From: Palauibacter sp964499635
GTDB lineage: Bacteria > Gemmatimonadota > Gemmatimonadetes > Palauibacterales > Palauibacteraceae
DNA length: 64,000 nt
Direction: 5' to 3'
Assembly: GCA_964499635.1 (NCBI GenBank)
Contig: CAZCLY010000006.1
Location: 62,001-126,000 of the forward strand
The notes beneath the pieces were generated by a model. It ran no database searches and had not been told where the DNA came from. It was given only the letters and a program-made list of their open reading frames with translations. A program made the translations under genes and the position numbers. This document shows positions 34,231 through 43,028 of this stretch, in pieces (within the stretch, counting starts at the first letter, position 1; every line of letters starts with the position of its first letter).

Positions 34231-36696
34231 ATGATCGGGAAACCGCCGTTCCGTGCCTCGTGGTCCGCCTTCGTCCTCGCTCTCGGGTTCGCCGTGCCCG
34301 CGGCCGCCCAGGAAGCCCTCGAGTACCAGACGCCGGCCCCCGAGCTGGCGGCGCTGGTCGACGCCCCCGTCACGCCGGGGGTGAGCCTGCGCCCGGATGG
34401 CTCCCTCCTGCTCCTGCTGGAGCGGCCGAGCCTTCCGTCGATCGCCGAGGTCTCGGCGCCGGAGCTCAGGATCGCGGGGCTCCGCATCGACCCGCGCACC
34501 AACGGTCCCAGCCGCGCGAACGGATCGATCGGGCTCTCGCTCCGGACGTTGGCGGGCGAGGAGCGCGTGGTGACCGGGCTCCCCGCCGAGCCGTCGATCC
34601 GCAACACGCGCTGGTCGCCGGACGGCCGCCACGTGGCGTTCACGCACGATGCGACCGATCGTGTGGAGCTGTGGGTGCTCGACGTGGGGACCGCGGCCGC
34701 GCGCAGGCTGTCCGACATCGAGGTGAACGACGCCTACTACGGCTCTCCCCTCGCATGGCTCGACGACCAGACCCTGATCGTGCGCGCCGTCCCCGCGGGA
34801 CGCGAAGAGGCGCCTCCCGAGCCGGCGGTGCCGACCGGGCCGGTGGTGCAGGAGACGACGGGCGAGGAAGCGCCGGCCCGCACCTACCAGGACCTGCTAG
34901 AGAACCCCCACGACGAAGAGCTGTTCGAGTACTACGCGACCTCGCAGCCCGTGAAGCTCGGGCTGGACGGGACGGTCACCGAGATCGGGGAGCCCAGTCT
35001 CGTCAGGGAGCTGAGCCCCTCGCCCGACGCCACATACCTGCTCGTCGAGACCACGCACCACCCGTTCTCGTACCTGGTGCCGGCCTCGCGCTTCCCGACG
35101 CGGATCGAGGTCCTGGACACGGATGGCAATCCCGTCCACCTGGTGGCGGACCTCCCGCTGCAGGACAAGGTGCCCACGTCGTTCGGATCGGTGCCGACCG
35201 GACCGCGCTCGGTCGGCTGGCGTCAGGACACGGACGCGACCCTGTCGTGGGTGGAGGCGCAGGACGGGGGTGACGCCCACGCGGAGGCGGACATCCGGGA
35301 CCGAGTGTTCACGCAGGCGGCGCCGTTCGAGGGATCGCCGCACGAGATCGCCGCGCTGCCGCTGCGCTACGGCGGGATCCTGTGGTCGGACGCGGGCTTC
35401 GCGCTCGTCCAGGAGACGTGGTTCACCACGCGGCAGCGGCGCATGTACCGCATCGACCTGTCGGAGCCCGGCGCGCTCGATCTCCTGTGGGACGTCTCCT
35501 TCGAGGATCGCTACGCCGACCCCGGCTTCCCGGTGATGGAGACGACGGACCGCGGGACGGACGTGGTGCGGACCGCCGACGGCGGCGGCTCGATCTATCT
35601 CGTCGGTCAGGGCGCGTCCGCCGAGGGAAATCGCCCCTTCCTGCGCGTGTTCGACCTCGCGACACACGATGCGGAGGAGCTGTTCAGATCCGAGGCCCCG
35701 TACTACGAGGTACCGGTCGAGCTGCTCGACGAGTCGCGCCTCCTGACCCGTCGCGAATCGATCACCGAGCCACCGAACTACTTCGTGCGTGATCTCGGCA
35801 CGGGCGCCGAGGTGGCGGTCACCGAGTTCCCCCACCCCTATCCGCGGCTCGCAGACATCCAGAAGGAGGCCATCCAGTACGAGCGCGCCGACGGGGTGCC
35901 CCTGTCGGCCACGCTGTACCTGCCCGCCGGGTACGACCCCGAGCGCGACGGGCCGCTGCCGGCGTTCGTGTGGGCCTACCCGCAGGAGTTCAAGAGCGCC
36001 GACGCCGCCGGACAGCGCACGGACTCGCCGTACCAGTTCACGCGCGTGAGCTACTGGGGCGCCGTGCCGTGGGTTACCCGTGGGTACGCGGTGATCGATG
36101 ACGCGTCGATGCCGATCGTCGGCGAGGGCGACGAGGAGCCCAACGACACGTTCCGGGAGCAGCTCGTGGCCAACGCGCAGGCCGTAATCGACGAGGGCGT
36201 GCGGCGCGGCGTCGTGGATCCCGACCGGGTGGCGATCGGCGGGCACTCGTACGGGGCGTTCATGACCGCGAACCTGCTGGCCCACTCGGACCTCTTCCGG
36301 GCCGGGATCGCCCGCAGCGGCGCGTACAATCGGACGCTCACGCCGTTCGGCTTCCAGCGCGAGGAGCGTCTGTACTGGGAGGCGCCCGACACCTACTACG
36401 ACATGTCGCCGTTCATGCACGCCGACCTGGTGAACGAGCCGATCCTCCTCATCCACGGCGAGGCGGACAACAACTCGGGCACCTTTCCGATCCAGTCGAT
36501 GCGCTTCTACAACGCGCTCAAGGGCCTCGGCGGGGTGGCCCGCCTCGTGCTGCTGCCGGCCGAGAGCCACGGATACCAGGCGCGCGAGTCCATCCTCCAC
36601 ATGATGTGGGAGATGGATCGCTGGCTCGATCGATACGTGAAGAACGCGCCGCCGCGCGACAAGGCGGTCACCACGACGACCACCTCGGCCCCCTGA
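34231..36696 (+). CDS. Secreted S9 prolyl-oligopeptidase-family peptidase
   Basis: An 821-residue exported serine peptidase. Signal peptide 1-27 (cleavage A-A-A-Q). Residues about 40-560 are the propeller-like domain; the alpha/beta-hydrolase domain follows with the triad Ser673 (GGHSYGAF), Asp746 (HGEADNN) and His780 (AESHGYQ). It is close to the glutamyl-endopeptidase/S9C-like proteins with FVWAYPQEFKSADAAGQ before the catalytic core. It likely degrades peptides outside the cytoplasm. GGAG is 7 nt before ATG 34231. A long Ala/Glu/Pro loop occurs around residues 190-230, and the C-terminus ends in a Thr run (TTTTTTSAP). A strong hairpin terminator follows. Confidence 0.93.
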   Translation: MIGKPPFRASWSAFVLALGFAVPAAAQEALEYQTPAPELAALVDAPVTPGVSLRPDGSLLLLLERPSLPSIAEVSAPELRIAGLRIDPRTNGPSRANGSIGLSLRTLAGEERVVTGLPAEPSIRNTRWSPDGRHVAFTHDATDRVELWVLDVGTAAARRLSDIEVNDAYYGSPLAWLDDQTLIVRAVPAGREEAPPEPAVPTGPVVQETTGEEAPARTYQDLLENPHDEELFEYYATSQPVKLGLDGTVTEIGEPSLVRELSPSPDATYLLVETTHHPFSYLVPASRFPTRIEVLDTDGNPVHLVADLPLQDKVPTSFGSVPTGPRSVGWRQDTDATLSWVEAQDGGDAHAEADIRDRVFTQAAPFEGSPHEIAALPLRYGGILWSDAGFALVQETWFTTRQRRMYRIDLSEPGALDLLWDVSFEDRYADPGFPVMETTDRGTDVVRTADGGGSIYLVGQGASAEGNRPFLRVFDLATHDAEELFRSEAPYYEVPVELLDESRLLTRRESITEPPNYFVRDLGTGAEVAVTEFPHPYPRLADIQKEAIQYERADGVPLSATLYLPAGYDPERDGPLPAFVWAYPQEFKSADAAGQRTDSPYQFTRVSYWGAVPWVTRGYAVIDDASMPIVGEGDEEPNDTFREQLVANAQAVIDEGVRRGVVDPDRVAIGGHSYGAFMTANLLAHSDLFRAGIARSGAYNRTLTPFGFQREERLYWEAPDTYYDMSPFMHADLVNEPILLIHGEADNNSGTFPIQSMRFYNALKGLGGVARLVLLPAESHGYQARESILHMMWEMDRWLDRYVKNAPPRDKAVTTTTTSAP

Positions 36697-36705
36697 GACC
36701 GGGGG

Positions 36706-36740
36706 CACCGTCGGCGCTCCGCTACGGGGCGCCGACGGTG
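36706..36740. terminator. Strong bidirectional terminator hairpin
   Basis: CACCGTCGGCGC (36706-36717) and GCGCCGACGGTG (36729-36740) form a perfect 12-bp stem with an 11-nt loop, starting 10 nt after the S9 peptidase stop and 60 nt before the end of the opposite bactofilin gene. No T-tract on either strand. It is the longest perfect stem I found between genes in this window. Confidence 0.7.
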
Positions 36741-36799
36741 TGACCCGGGTGGCCGCCGCATGCGAGGGCTGGCGGCCGGCGCCGTCCTCGAAGCGCGCT

Positions 36800-37324
36800 T
36801 CAGGCGACGCCCGCGGCGCGCTCGGGAGACCCGCCCACCGCCGCCTTCGGCCGGTCGTCGCCGCCTTCCGCCTTCCCCCCGTTCTTCGAGGGCTTCGACA
36901 TGTCGATGCGTCCGTTCAGGACGCCACCGCTGGCGAGGACGAGCCGGGGGCTCTGAACGTCGGCGTCGACCCGGCAGCCCTCCAGGAGCTCCGTGCTGTC
37001 GCGGGCCGTGATCGAGCCCTCCACCTCCCCGGCGACCACCAGCCGGTCGACGACCACGTCGCCCGCCAGCCGGCCGCGGCTCGACACGCGCACCTGACCG
37101 TCGAGCTCGATCTTTCCTTCGATGCGCCCTTCCACCTGCACATCGCCACGCCCCCGCACCTCACCGACGATCTCCATGCCGGGTCCGATGACCGACAGCG
37201 ACGCGGGCTCGTCGGCCCGCCGCCGGCGGCCGCGGTCGATGGGGGTGGGGAGGTCCGATCCGCCCGTCCCATCTCGCGATTCCTCCGGGGAGGGGACGTC
37301 CTGCTTGAATAGGCCGGGTGCCAT
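36800..37324 (-). CDS. Bactofilin
   Basis: A 174-residue bactofilin (DUF583). The central right-handed beta-helix runs from about residue 35 to 145 and shows the regular G-x-V/I periodicity: EIVGEVRGRGDVQVEGRIEG, KIELDGQVRVSSRGRLAGDV, VVAGEVEGSITARDSTELLE. Flanking tails are disordered and charged, as usual. AGGAGA precedes ATG 37324 by 7 nt; the frame is open further upstream but Pro/Arg-rich. Bactofilins self-assemble into cytoplasmic or membrane-bound filaments that organise cell-wall enzymes. Partners often include an M23 peptidase; none is adjacent here. It is divergent from glyS with a 377-nt gap. Confidence 0.93.
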   Translation of the reverse strand: MAPGLFKQDVPSPEESRDGTGGSDLPTPIDRGRRRRADEPASLSVIGPGMEIVGEVRGRGDVQVEGRIEGKIELDGQVRVSSRGRLAGDVVVDRLVVAGEVEGSITARDSTELLEGCRVDADVQSPRLVLASGGVLNGRIDMSKPSKNGGKAEGGDDRPKAAVGGSPERAAGVA

Positions 37325-37612
37325 GCCGCGCTCTCCTGTCGGGAGTGTCCGTACGGGTTCCGACCCGAGGACACCTGCAAGGGTCGGGCGCGCGGGACGG
37401 CCGGGAGCGGGCGGAGCCGGAAACGCCCCGCGCTCGCGGGCCCCGGCCGCGCGGTCCGTCGGCGTTCTCGATCCGCCGGAGGTCGAACGAGCGGGGTCGA
37501 TCGGCACCTGGTTGCACGGAGGGGAGCAAAGATGTCACCGGGGAGCGGAGGGTCGTGGCGCGCGACATCTCGCTTGGCCCGATCGACCGCCGCGGCTATC
37601 GTTCGTGTCCGG

Positions 37613-37641
37613 CCGGAGTCCGTGGCGCGACTCCGGTTTTT
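37613..37641 (+). terminator. Intrinsic terminator in the glyS leader (possible attenuator)
   Basis: CCGGAGTC (37613-37620), an 8-nt loop and GACTCCGG (37629-37636) are followed at once by TTTTT (37637-37641). It ends 60 nt before the glyS ATG. No plus-strand gene ends upstream of it (the previous one, the S9 peptidase, has its own hairpin 870 nt earlier), so it is best read as lying in the glyS leader. The rest of the 37325-37612 gap shows no conserved RNA I can name; a short ATG frame with an excellent ribosome site begins at 37532. Confidence 0.6.
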
Positions 37642-37701
37642 CTGTCAGTGGACACCGCCCCGGACGGTCGGGGCCGAACGCCGATCGGACAGCGACCGAC
37701 G

Positions 37702-39069
37702 ATGCACGACACGGAAACGGGACACCCCGCCGACCTCATGGACAAGCTCGTGTCCCTGTGCAAGCGCCGCGGGTTCATCTTCCAGTCCTCCGAGATCTAC
37801 GGCGGTCTGGGGTCGGTGTACGACTACGGTCCGCTGGGCGCGGAGCTCAAGAACAACATCCGCGACGACTGGTGGTCCGCGATGGTCCACCGGCACGAGG
37901 ACATCGAGGGCATCGAGTCCGGGATCCTGATGCACCCGGAGGTCTGGGTGGCGAGCGGACACGTGGGGGGGTTCACCGATCCGCTCACGGAGTGTCGGAA
38001 CTGCCACCGGAGGTTCCGGGCGGATGAGCTCGAGGAGGTGGCCGCGGGGAACGTCGCGGCCCAGCAGTGTCCCGTGTGCGGGACGACCGGCGAGTTCACC
38101 GAGCCGCGCCAGTTCAACCTCATGTTCAAGACGTTCATGGGGCCCGTGGAGGAGGACGCGGCTATCGTGTACCTGCGACCCGAGACGGCACAGGGCTCCT
38201 ACGTCAACTTCAGGAACGTGGCGGACAGCGCGCGTCAGAAGATCCCGTTCGGGGTCGCGCAGATCGGGAAGGCGTTCCGCAACGAGATCACGCCCGGGAA
38301 CTTCATCTTCCGGACGCGCGAGTTCGAGCAGATGGAGATGCAGTTCTTCGTGAAGCCGGGCACGGACGAGGAGTGGTTCGAGGTGTGGCGGGAGCGGCGC
38401 ATGGCGTGGGTGCGCTCGCTCGGCATCCGGTCGGAGCGACTGCGGCTCCACCCGCACGGCCCGGACGAGCTGGCCCACTACGCCAAGCGTGCCGAGGACA
38501 TCCAGTACCTGTTCCCCTTCGGGTGGCAGGAGTTCGAGGGAATCCACAACCGGACCGACTTCGACCTCACGCGCCACCAGGAGCGGGCCGGCAAGAAGCT
38601 CGAGTACTTCGAGCAGGCGACCAACGAGCGCTACGTCCCGTACGTGGTGGAGACCGCCGTGGGGCTCAATCGCGCGCTCCTCGTCGTGCTGGCGGACGCC
38701 TACGATGAGGAGGAGGTGGAGAGCGAGACGCGGGTCGTGCTCAGGCTCGCGCCGCACCTCGCCCCGGTGAAGGCCGCCGTGTTCCCGCTCGTCAAGAAGG
38801 ACGGCATGCCCGAGATCGCCGAGAAGCTGGCGGCGGATCTGCGCGGTCGGCTCAACGTGTTCTACGACGCGTCCGGATCGATCGGTCGTCGCTACCGCCG
38901 CCAGGACGAGGCGGGGACGCCGTTCTGCGTCACGATCGACGGACAGACCGTGGAGGACGACTCGGTGACGGTGCGCGATCGCGACACCCTGGAGCAGGTC
39001 CGCGTCCCGCTGGACGGCGTCCTCGCGTTCGTCCAGGACGCCGTGTCCGCGGCCCGGAGGGACGGGTAG
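37702..39069 (+). CDS. glyS: Glycyl-tRNA synthetase (alpha2, single-chain type)
   Basis: A 455-residue class-II synthetase of the archaeal/eukaryotic-like dimeric type rather than the bacterial alpha2-beta2 type. Motif 1 region: SSEIYGGLGSVYDYGPLGAE. A zinc ribbon is at about 93-130 (CRNC and CPVC). Motif 2: FRNEITPGNFIFRTREFEQM; motif 3: YVVETAVGLNRALLVVLADA. The C-terminal anticodon-binding domain follows (LRLAPHLAPVKAAVFPLVKK). It charges tRNA-Gly. ATG 37702 fits the family start. It leads a plus-strand gene run; a terminator-like hairpin with a T-tract sits in its leader, so attenuation is possible. Confidence 0.96.
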   Translation: MHDTETGHPADLMDKLVSLCKRRGFIFQSSEIYGGLGSVYDYGPLGAELKNNIRDDWWSAMVHRHEDIEGIESGILMHPEVWVASGHVGGFTDPLTECRNCHRRFRADELEEVAAGNVAAQQCPVCGTTGEFTEPRQFNLMFKTFMGPVEEDAAIVYLRPETAQGSYVNFRNVADSARQKIPFGVAQIGKAFRNEITPGNFIFRTREFEQMEMQFFVKPGTDEEWFEVWRERRMAWVRSLGIRSERLRLHPHGPDELAHYAKRAEDIQYLFPFGWQEFEGIHNRTDFDLTRHQERAGKKLEYFEQATNERYVPYVVETAVGLNRALLVVLADAYDEEEVESETRVVLRLAPHLAPVKAAVFPLVKKDGMPEIAEKLAADLRGRLNVFYDASGSIGRRYRRQDEAGTPFCVTIDGQTVEDDSVTVRDRDTLEQVRVPLDGVLAFVQDAVSAARRDG

Positions 39070-39087
39070 AGTCCCGCCCGACGCGCC

Positions 39088-40581
39088 ATGCCCGCAGCCG
39101 TCGCCGAGATCCGGGATCGTGCCGAGCGCCTGAAAAGCGCCATCGCGCTCGAGCGTTACGAGACCAGGGCCGGGCTCAAGGACCGCTCCGCGTTCGCGGA
39201 GCTGTACGACAGCCATCGCTTCCTTCTCTCGCCGCAGGTCCTGCCCGCCATCCAGCGCGAGCTGTCGGAGGCGGAGGGCGATCGGCGTCGCCGGCTGAGC
39301 GCGTTGTTCGGGTGGGTGGCGGAGCAGCAGGTGGAGGCCGCCCTGGCTCCGCTGGAAGACCAGCTGCGAGCGTGGGAGGCGAGCGCCAACGTCGCGCTCA
39401 CCAATCGTGACGTCCCGCTGCGCAGGGTACCCGCGGCGATCGCTCGCGCCGAGCGGCGCGGCGAGCGCCTGGCGTGGGAGGCGGCGCGCAACCGCCGGAT
39501 CGAGGAGGCGGCGGCGCTGCAGCTCGACGTGCTCCACCGCGAGCGCGAGGCGGTCCGCCAGCTCGGGCTCGGCGCGTACGTGGACGCCCGGGAACGGCTG
39601 GCGGGCCTCAGCTTCCGCGGTGTGGAGCGGTATGCGACCGACATCCTCGCGCGCACCGAGGCTCCGTATCGGGAGGCCTTCCTGCGTCAGGTGAGCAGGC
39701 GACTCGGGATCGAGGCGCGGTCCGCCGCGCGCTCCGACGCCGTGTGGCTGATCGGGATGCGCTGGCTCTCGCAGCCCTTCGCGCTCACCCCCCTGCTGTC
39801 GGGCGTGCGGCGCGACCTCGAGCACCTGGGCCTTCCGCTGCCGCACGGGGGGGCCGTGCGTCTCGACATCGATCGTCGCCCGCTCAAGGAGACCCAGTCG
39901 TTCTGCGCCGCAATCCAGGTGCCGGGGGACGTCGTGCTCGTGGTGTCGCCGATCGGCGGGTGGGCGGATGCGCGCGCCCTGCTGCACGAGATCGGGCACA
40001 CGCTCCACTTCGCGTACACCTCCGCCTCGCTTCCGTGGGAGGACCGCGCGCTGGGCGATGCGTCGGTGACCGAGACGTTCGCCATCCTGTTCGAGTCCCT
40101 GACCCTCGATCGCGAGTGGGTGGGACGCATCACGGGCCTCTCGAGCCCGACGCTGGATGAATATCTGTCGCTCGCCGGCTTTCTCCAGCTGTACCGGCTT
40201 CGACGCCAGGCCGCGCACTTCCTGTACGAGCTCGAGCTCGCAGCCAGCGAGCGACCGAGCGAGCTGGCCCCCCGCTACGTCCAGATCCTGGGGGAGGCGA
40301 CCGGCTTCGCGCACGACCCCCAGACGCACATCGAGGATGTGGAACGCGGGTTCTGGGTGGCACGGCAGCTCAGGGGCTGGATGCTCGCCTCCATCCTCCA
40401 GGGCGCGCTCCGGGACCGGTTCGGCGAGTCGTGGCACCGGGACCCCGCCGCGGGGCCCTTCCTGGGGGAGATCATGTCCGAGGGGCAGCGCGAGGATGCG
40501 GTCCACCTGGCGCGCCAGCTCGGCGCCGAGCGGCTGACCGTCGATCCGCTCGTGGAAACGGTCGGGCGTTGGGTTTCCTGA
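39088..40581 (+). CDS. M3-like (oligoendopeptidase F-type) zinc peptidase
   Basis: A 497-residue all-helical zinc peptidase. The motif LLHEIGHTLHF places His300, Glu301 and His304; the glutamate ligand is expected in the downstream helix ASVTETFAILFESLTLD. Length is shorter than classical M3 oligopeptidases (about 600), and the N-terminal half (YETRAGLKDRSAFAELYDSH; SALFGWVAEQQVEAALAPLE) is a divergent helical scaffold. No signal peptide, so it is probably a cytoplasmic peptidase for short peptides. It begins 18 nt after glyS and overlaps the next gene by 13 nt. Confidence 0.85.
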   Translation: MPAAVAEIRDRAERLKSAIALERYETRAGLKDRSAFAELYDSHRFLLSPQVLPAIQRELSEAEGDRRRRLSALFGWVAEQQVEAALAPLEDQLRAWEASANVALTNRDVPLRRVPAAIARAERRGERLAWEAARNRRIEEAAALQLDVLHREREAVRQLGLGAYVDARERLAGLSFRGVERYATDILARTEAPYREAFLRQVSRRLGIEARSAARSDAVWLIGMRWLSQPFALTPLLSGVRRDLEHLGLPLPHGGAVRLDIDRRPLKETQSFCAAIQVPGDVVLVVSPIGGWADARALLHEIGHTLHFAYTSASLPWEDRALGDASVTETFAILFESLTLDREWVGRITGLSSPTLDEYLSLAGFLQLYRLRRQAAHFLYELELAASERPSELAPRYVQILGEATGFAHDPQTHIEDVERGFWVARQLRGWMLASILQGALRDRFGESWHRDPAAGPFLGEIMSEGQREDAVHLARQLGAERLTVDPLVETVGRWVS

Positions 40582-41546
40582 AGAAGTTCGCGGCCGGCGT
40601 GGCCACCGGCGTGGCGGGTGTCGCCTATGCGAAGGCGATCCTCGCGCGCAACGCTGCCCTCGTCCGGCCTCGGGTTCGCGACGCGGATGGGACGCCGTTC
40701 CCCATCCGCCACCTCACGTACTCCGACGGCGAGCGGGTCGAGTACATCGATGCGGGCCACGGCCCGGCGATCGTGTGGGTCCCCGGCGCGGACGGACCCA
40801 AGGAGACGTTCCGCTACCAGCTACCGCACTTCGCGCGCGAGCATCGCGTGATCGCTGCCGACCTCCGGACCCGGATCACTCCCGGGCAGGACTTCGATCG
40901 CTTCGTCGATGACCTGTCCGAGCTCATCGTGGCGGCGGCTCCCGGCCCGTTCGTCGTCGTGGGTCAGAGTCTGGGGAGCGCGATCGCGATCCGGCTCGCC
41001 GGCCGTCACCCGGACGGTCTGAGGGGGATCGTGCTCGCCAACCCGATCGCGCACGTCAGCTACGAGCACGTGGGGCTCAACCGCACCGCGCTCATCCCGC
41101 TCGCGCAGGCGACCACGCGGTATCTGCCCACCCCGCTCAGCCGCGTCCTGGCGCGCGAGGTGTACAGCCCGCTCGGCGTGTGGATCTATGATGACTCGCC
41201 GGGGAGCGAGGCACTCATCGAGTATGCGCTCGGCACGGGTCCCCGAACGACCCCGGGCAGCGTCTCGGGGGCACGAGTCGCACTGCTCGAGGGCCTCGAC
41301 CTGCGCCGCGAGCTGTGGTCGATCGAGGTGCCGGCGCTCGTGGTGAAGGGCCCGCGCGACGTGTATTGTCCGGTGAGCTGGGCCCTGGAGATCGCCGACC
41401 GACTCCGGAACTCGCGCTACGTGCCGATCCCCGGCACCGGGCACTGCTCGCACATCTCGCGACCTGCGGCCTTCAACCAGGCGTTGGAGTCCTGGCTGGA
41501 AGAGCTGCCTCCGATTCCGGGCGACTCGAACGGAGAGGACGAATGA
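40569..41546 (+). CDS. Alpha/beta-hydrolase, N-terminally anchored
   Basis: A 325-residue alpha/beta hydrolase with a hydrophobic, Gly/Ala-rich N-terminus (FLKKFAAGVATGVAGVAYAK) that may be an anchor. The nucleophile elbow is VVGQSLGSAIAIRLAG (Ser in G-Q-S-L-G), the acid is near VVKGPRDVYCPV, and the histidine is in GTGHCSHISRP. Fold and spacing fit an esterase or epoxide-hydrolase-like enzyme; the substrate is unknown. The best start seems to be TTG 40569, inside the end of the peptidase gene; a GTG about 10 codons later is the alternative. Its stop overlaps the ATG of the NSS transporter (ATGA). Confidence 0.82.
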   Translation: MGFLKKFAAGVATGVAGVAYAKAILARNAALVRPRVRDADGTPFPIRHLTYSDGERVEYIDAGHGPAIVWVPGADGPKETFRYQLPHFAREHRVIAADLRTRITPGQDFDRFVDDLSELIVAAAPGPFVVVGQSLGSAIAIRLAGRHPDGLRGIVLANPIAHVSYEHVGLNRTALIPLAQATTRYLPTPLSRVLAREVYSPLGVWIYDDSPGSEALIEYALGTGPRTTPGSVSGARVALLEGLDLRRELWSIEVPALVVKGPRDVYCPVSWALEIADRLRNSRYVPIPGTGHCSHISRPAAFNQALESWLEELPPIPGDSNGEDE

Positions 41547-43015
41547 GCAAGCCGGCCTTCAGCTCGCGGTCCGCCACGATGCTCGCGATGCTCGGGATGG
41601 CCGTGGGGACCGGGAACATCTGGCGCTTCCCGCGCATCGCGGCCTCCAACGGGGGTGGCTCCTTCCTCGTGGCGTGGGTCGTGTTCCTCCTTCTGTGGTC
41701 CGTCCCCCTCATCCTGGTGGAGTTCGCGGCGGGCAAGGCCGCCCGCAGGGGGCCCATCGGCGCGTTCACCCGGCTCGCGGGGGGCGGCACCGCGTGGATG
41801 GGTGCCTGGGTCGCGTTCGTGGCGACCGCGATCATGTTCTACTACTCGGTAGTCATGGGGTGGACCATCCGCTACCTGGTGGGCTCGCTGACCGGCAGCG
41901 TGCCCACCGCGGCCTGCGCGGGCGGCGCGACCGGGTGCGTGGGCCCCACCGAGTACTGGGAGGGGTTCATCGGGTCGCCGTGGCCCGTGCTCACCCACCT
42001 CGCGGCCATCACACTGGCGGTCGTCGTCGTCCTACGGGGGGTGGCCGGGATCGAGCGGGCCGCGCGCTTCCTGATTCCGAGCCTCCTGGTGCTGGTCATC
42101 GCGCTCACGGTGCGCGCCGTCACGCTCGACGGGGCCAGCGCCGGGCTCGCCTTCCTGTTCACCCCGAACTGGAGCGAGCTGGCCCACGCGCGCGTGTGGC
42201 TCGAGGCGCTCACCCAGAACGCGTGGGATACGGGGGCCGGGTGGGGACTGATCACGGCCTACGCGGTGTACCTGCGCCGCCGCGAGGACACGACGCTCAA
42301 CGCGTTCATGCTCGGGTTCGGGAACAACTCCGTGTCGCTCCTCGCCGGCATCATGGTGCTGTGCACGGTGTTCGCGATCATGCCCTCGGCGGCGACGGAG
42401 ATCGTGGGGGCGGGCAACGAGGGGCTCACGTTCATCTGGGTTCCGCAGCTGTTCGGGCAGATGCCGGGCGGCCCGGTGTTCATGGTGTTCTTCTTCCTCG
42501 CCCTCGTGTTCGCGGCGTGGAGCAGCCTGATCGCGATGATCGAGCTCGCGGCCCGGGTGCTCACCGATGCCGGGGTGGCGCGGCGCAAGGCGATCCTGGT
42601 CGTGGGAGCGCTCGGCTTCCTGCTCGGGCTCCCCTCGGCCCTGTGGATCGAGGTGTTCCGCAACCAGGACTGGGTGTGGGGCGTGGGGCTCATGGTGAGC
42701 GGCCTGTTCTTCGCGATCCTCGTGATCCGGCACGGCGTGGAGCGCTTCCGCGAGACGTTCGTCAACGGGGAGGGCAGCGATGTGCGGATCGGGCGCTGGT
42801 GGAACGCGGCGATCTATCTCGTGGCGGTGCAGGCGGTCGTGATCACCGTCTGGTGGCTGTGGCAGGCGGTGGACGTCGAGAACCTGGGGGCGACGCTGAC
42901 GCCGTTCTCGCAGTTCAACGTCGGCACGGTGCTCGTCCAGTGGGCCGTGGCGATGGGTGCGTTCATCGGACTGAACCGCTGGCTGGCGGCCCGCGCCTCG
43001 GGCGCGGACGACTGA
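41543..43015 (+). CDS. Neurotransmitter:sodium symporter (NSS) family transporter
   Basis: A 490-residue, roughly 11-12-helix LeuT-fold transporter. The hallmark MLGMAVGTGNIWRFPRIAAS (unwound TM1, Na+ and substrate site) is at about residues 16-35; TM6/TM8 elements appear as LTQNAWDTGAGWGLITAYAV and FAAWSSLIAMIELAAR. NSS proteins import amino acids with Na+. MetP-type members need a small one-helix subunit (MetS) usually encoded just downstream; none is here, but a MetS-like 42-aa gene lies at 23261-23389. GAGAGGA precedes ATG 41543, which overlaps the hydrolase stop. Confidence 0.95.
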   Translation: MSKPAFSSRSATMLAMLGMAVGTGNIWRFPRIAASNGGGSFLVAWVVFLLLWSVPLILVEFAAGKAARRGPIGAFTRLAGGGTAWMGAWVAFVATAIMFYYSVVMGWTIRYLVGSLTGSVPTAACAGGATGCVGPTEYWEGFIGSPWPVLTHLAAITLAVVVVLRGVAGIERAARFLIPSLLVLVIALTVRAVTLDGASAGLAFLFTPNWSELAHARVWLEALTQNAWDTGAGWGLITAYAVYLRRREDTTLNAFMLGFGNNSVSLLAGIMVLCTVFAIMPSAATEIVGAGNEGLTFIWVPQLFGQMPGGPVFMVFFFLALVFAAWSSLIAMIELAARVLTDAGVARRKAILVVGALGFLLGLPSALWIEVFRNQDWVWGVGLMVSGLFFAILVIRHGVERFRETFVNGEGSDVRIGRWWNAAIYLVAVQAVVITVWWLWQAVDVENLGATLTPFSQFNVGTVLVQWAVAMGAFIGLNRWLAARASGADD

Positions 43016-43028
43016 TCCCCGACCCCGG

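Noticed and set aside
37540..37561. AGGGTCGTGGCGCG as a T-box core in the glyS leader
   Set aside because: Only the first bases match AGGGTGGNACCGCG, the tRNA-pairing U-G-G-N position does not fit, and no specifier loop is evident.
37645..40506. A 953-codon minus-strand frame opposite glyS and the M3-like peptidase
   Set aside because: No recognisable domain and shadow-type composition; both plus-strand genes have catalytic motifs.
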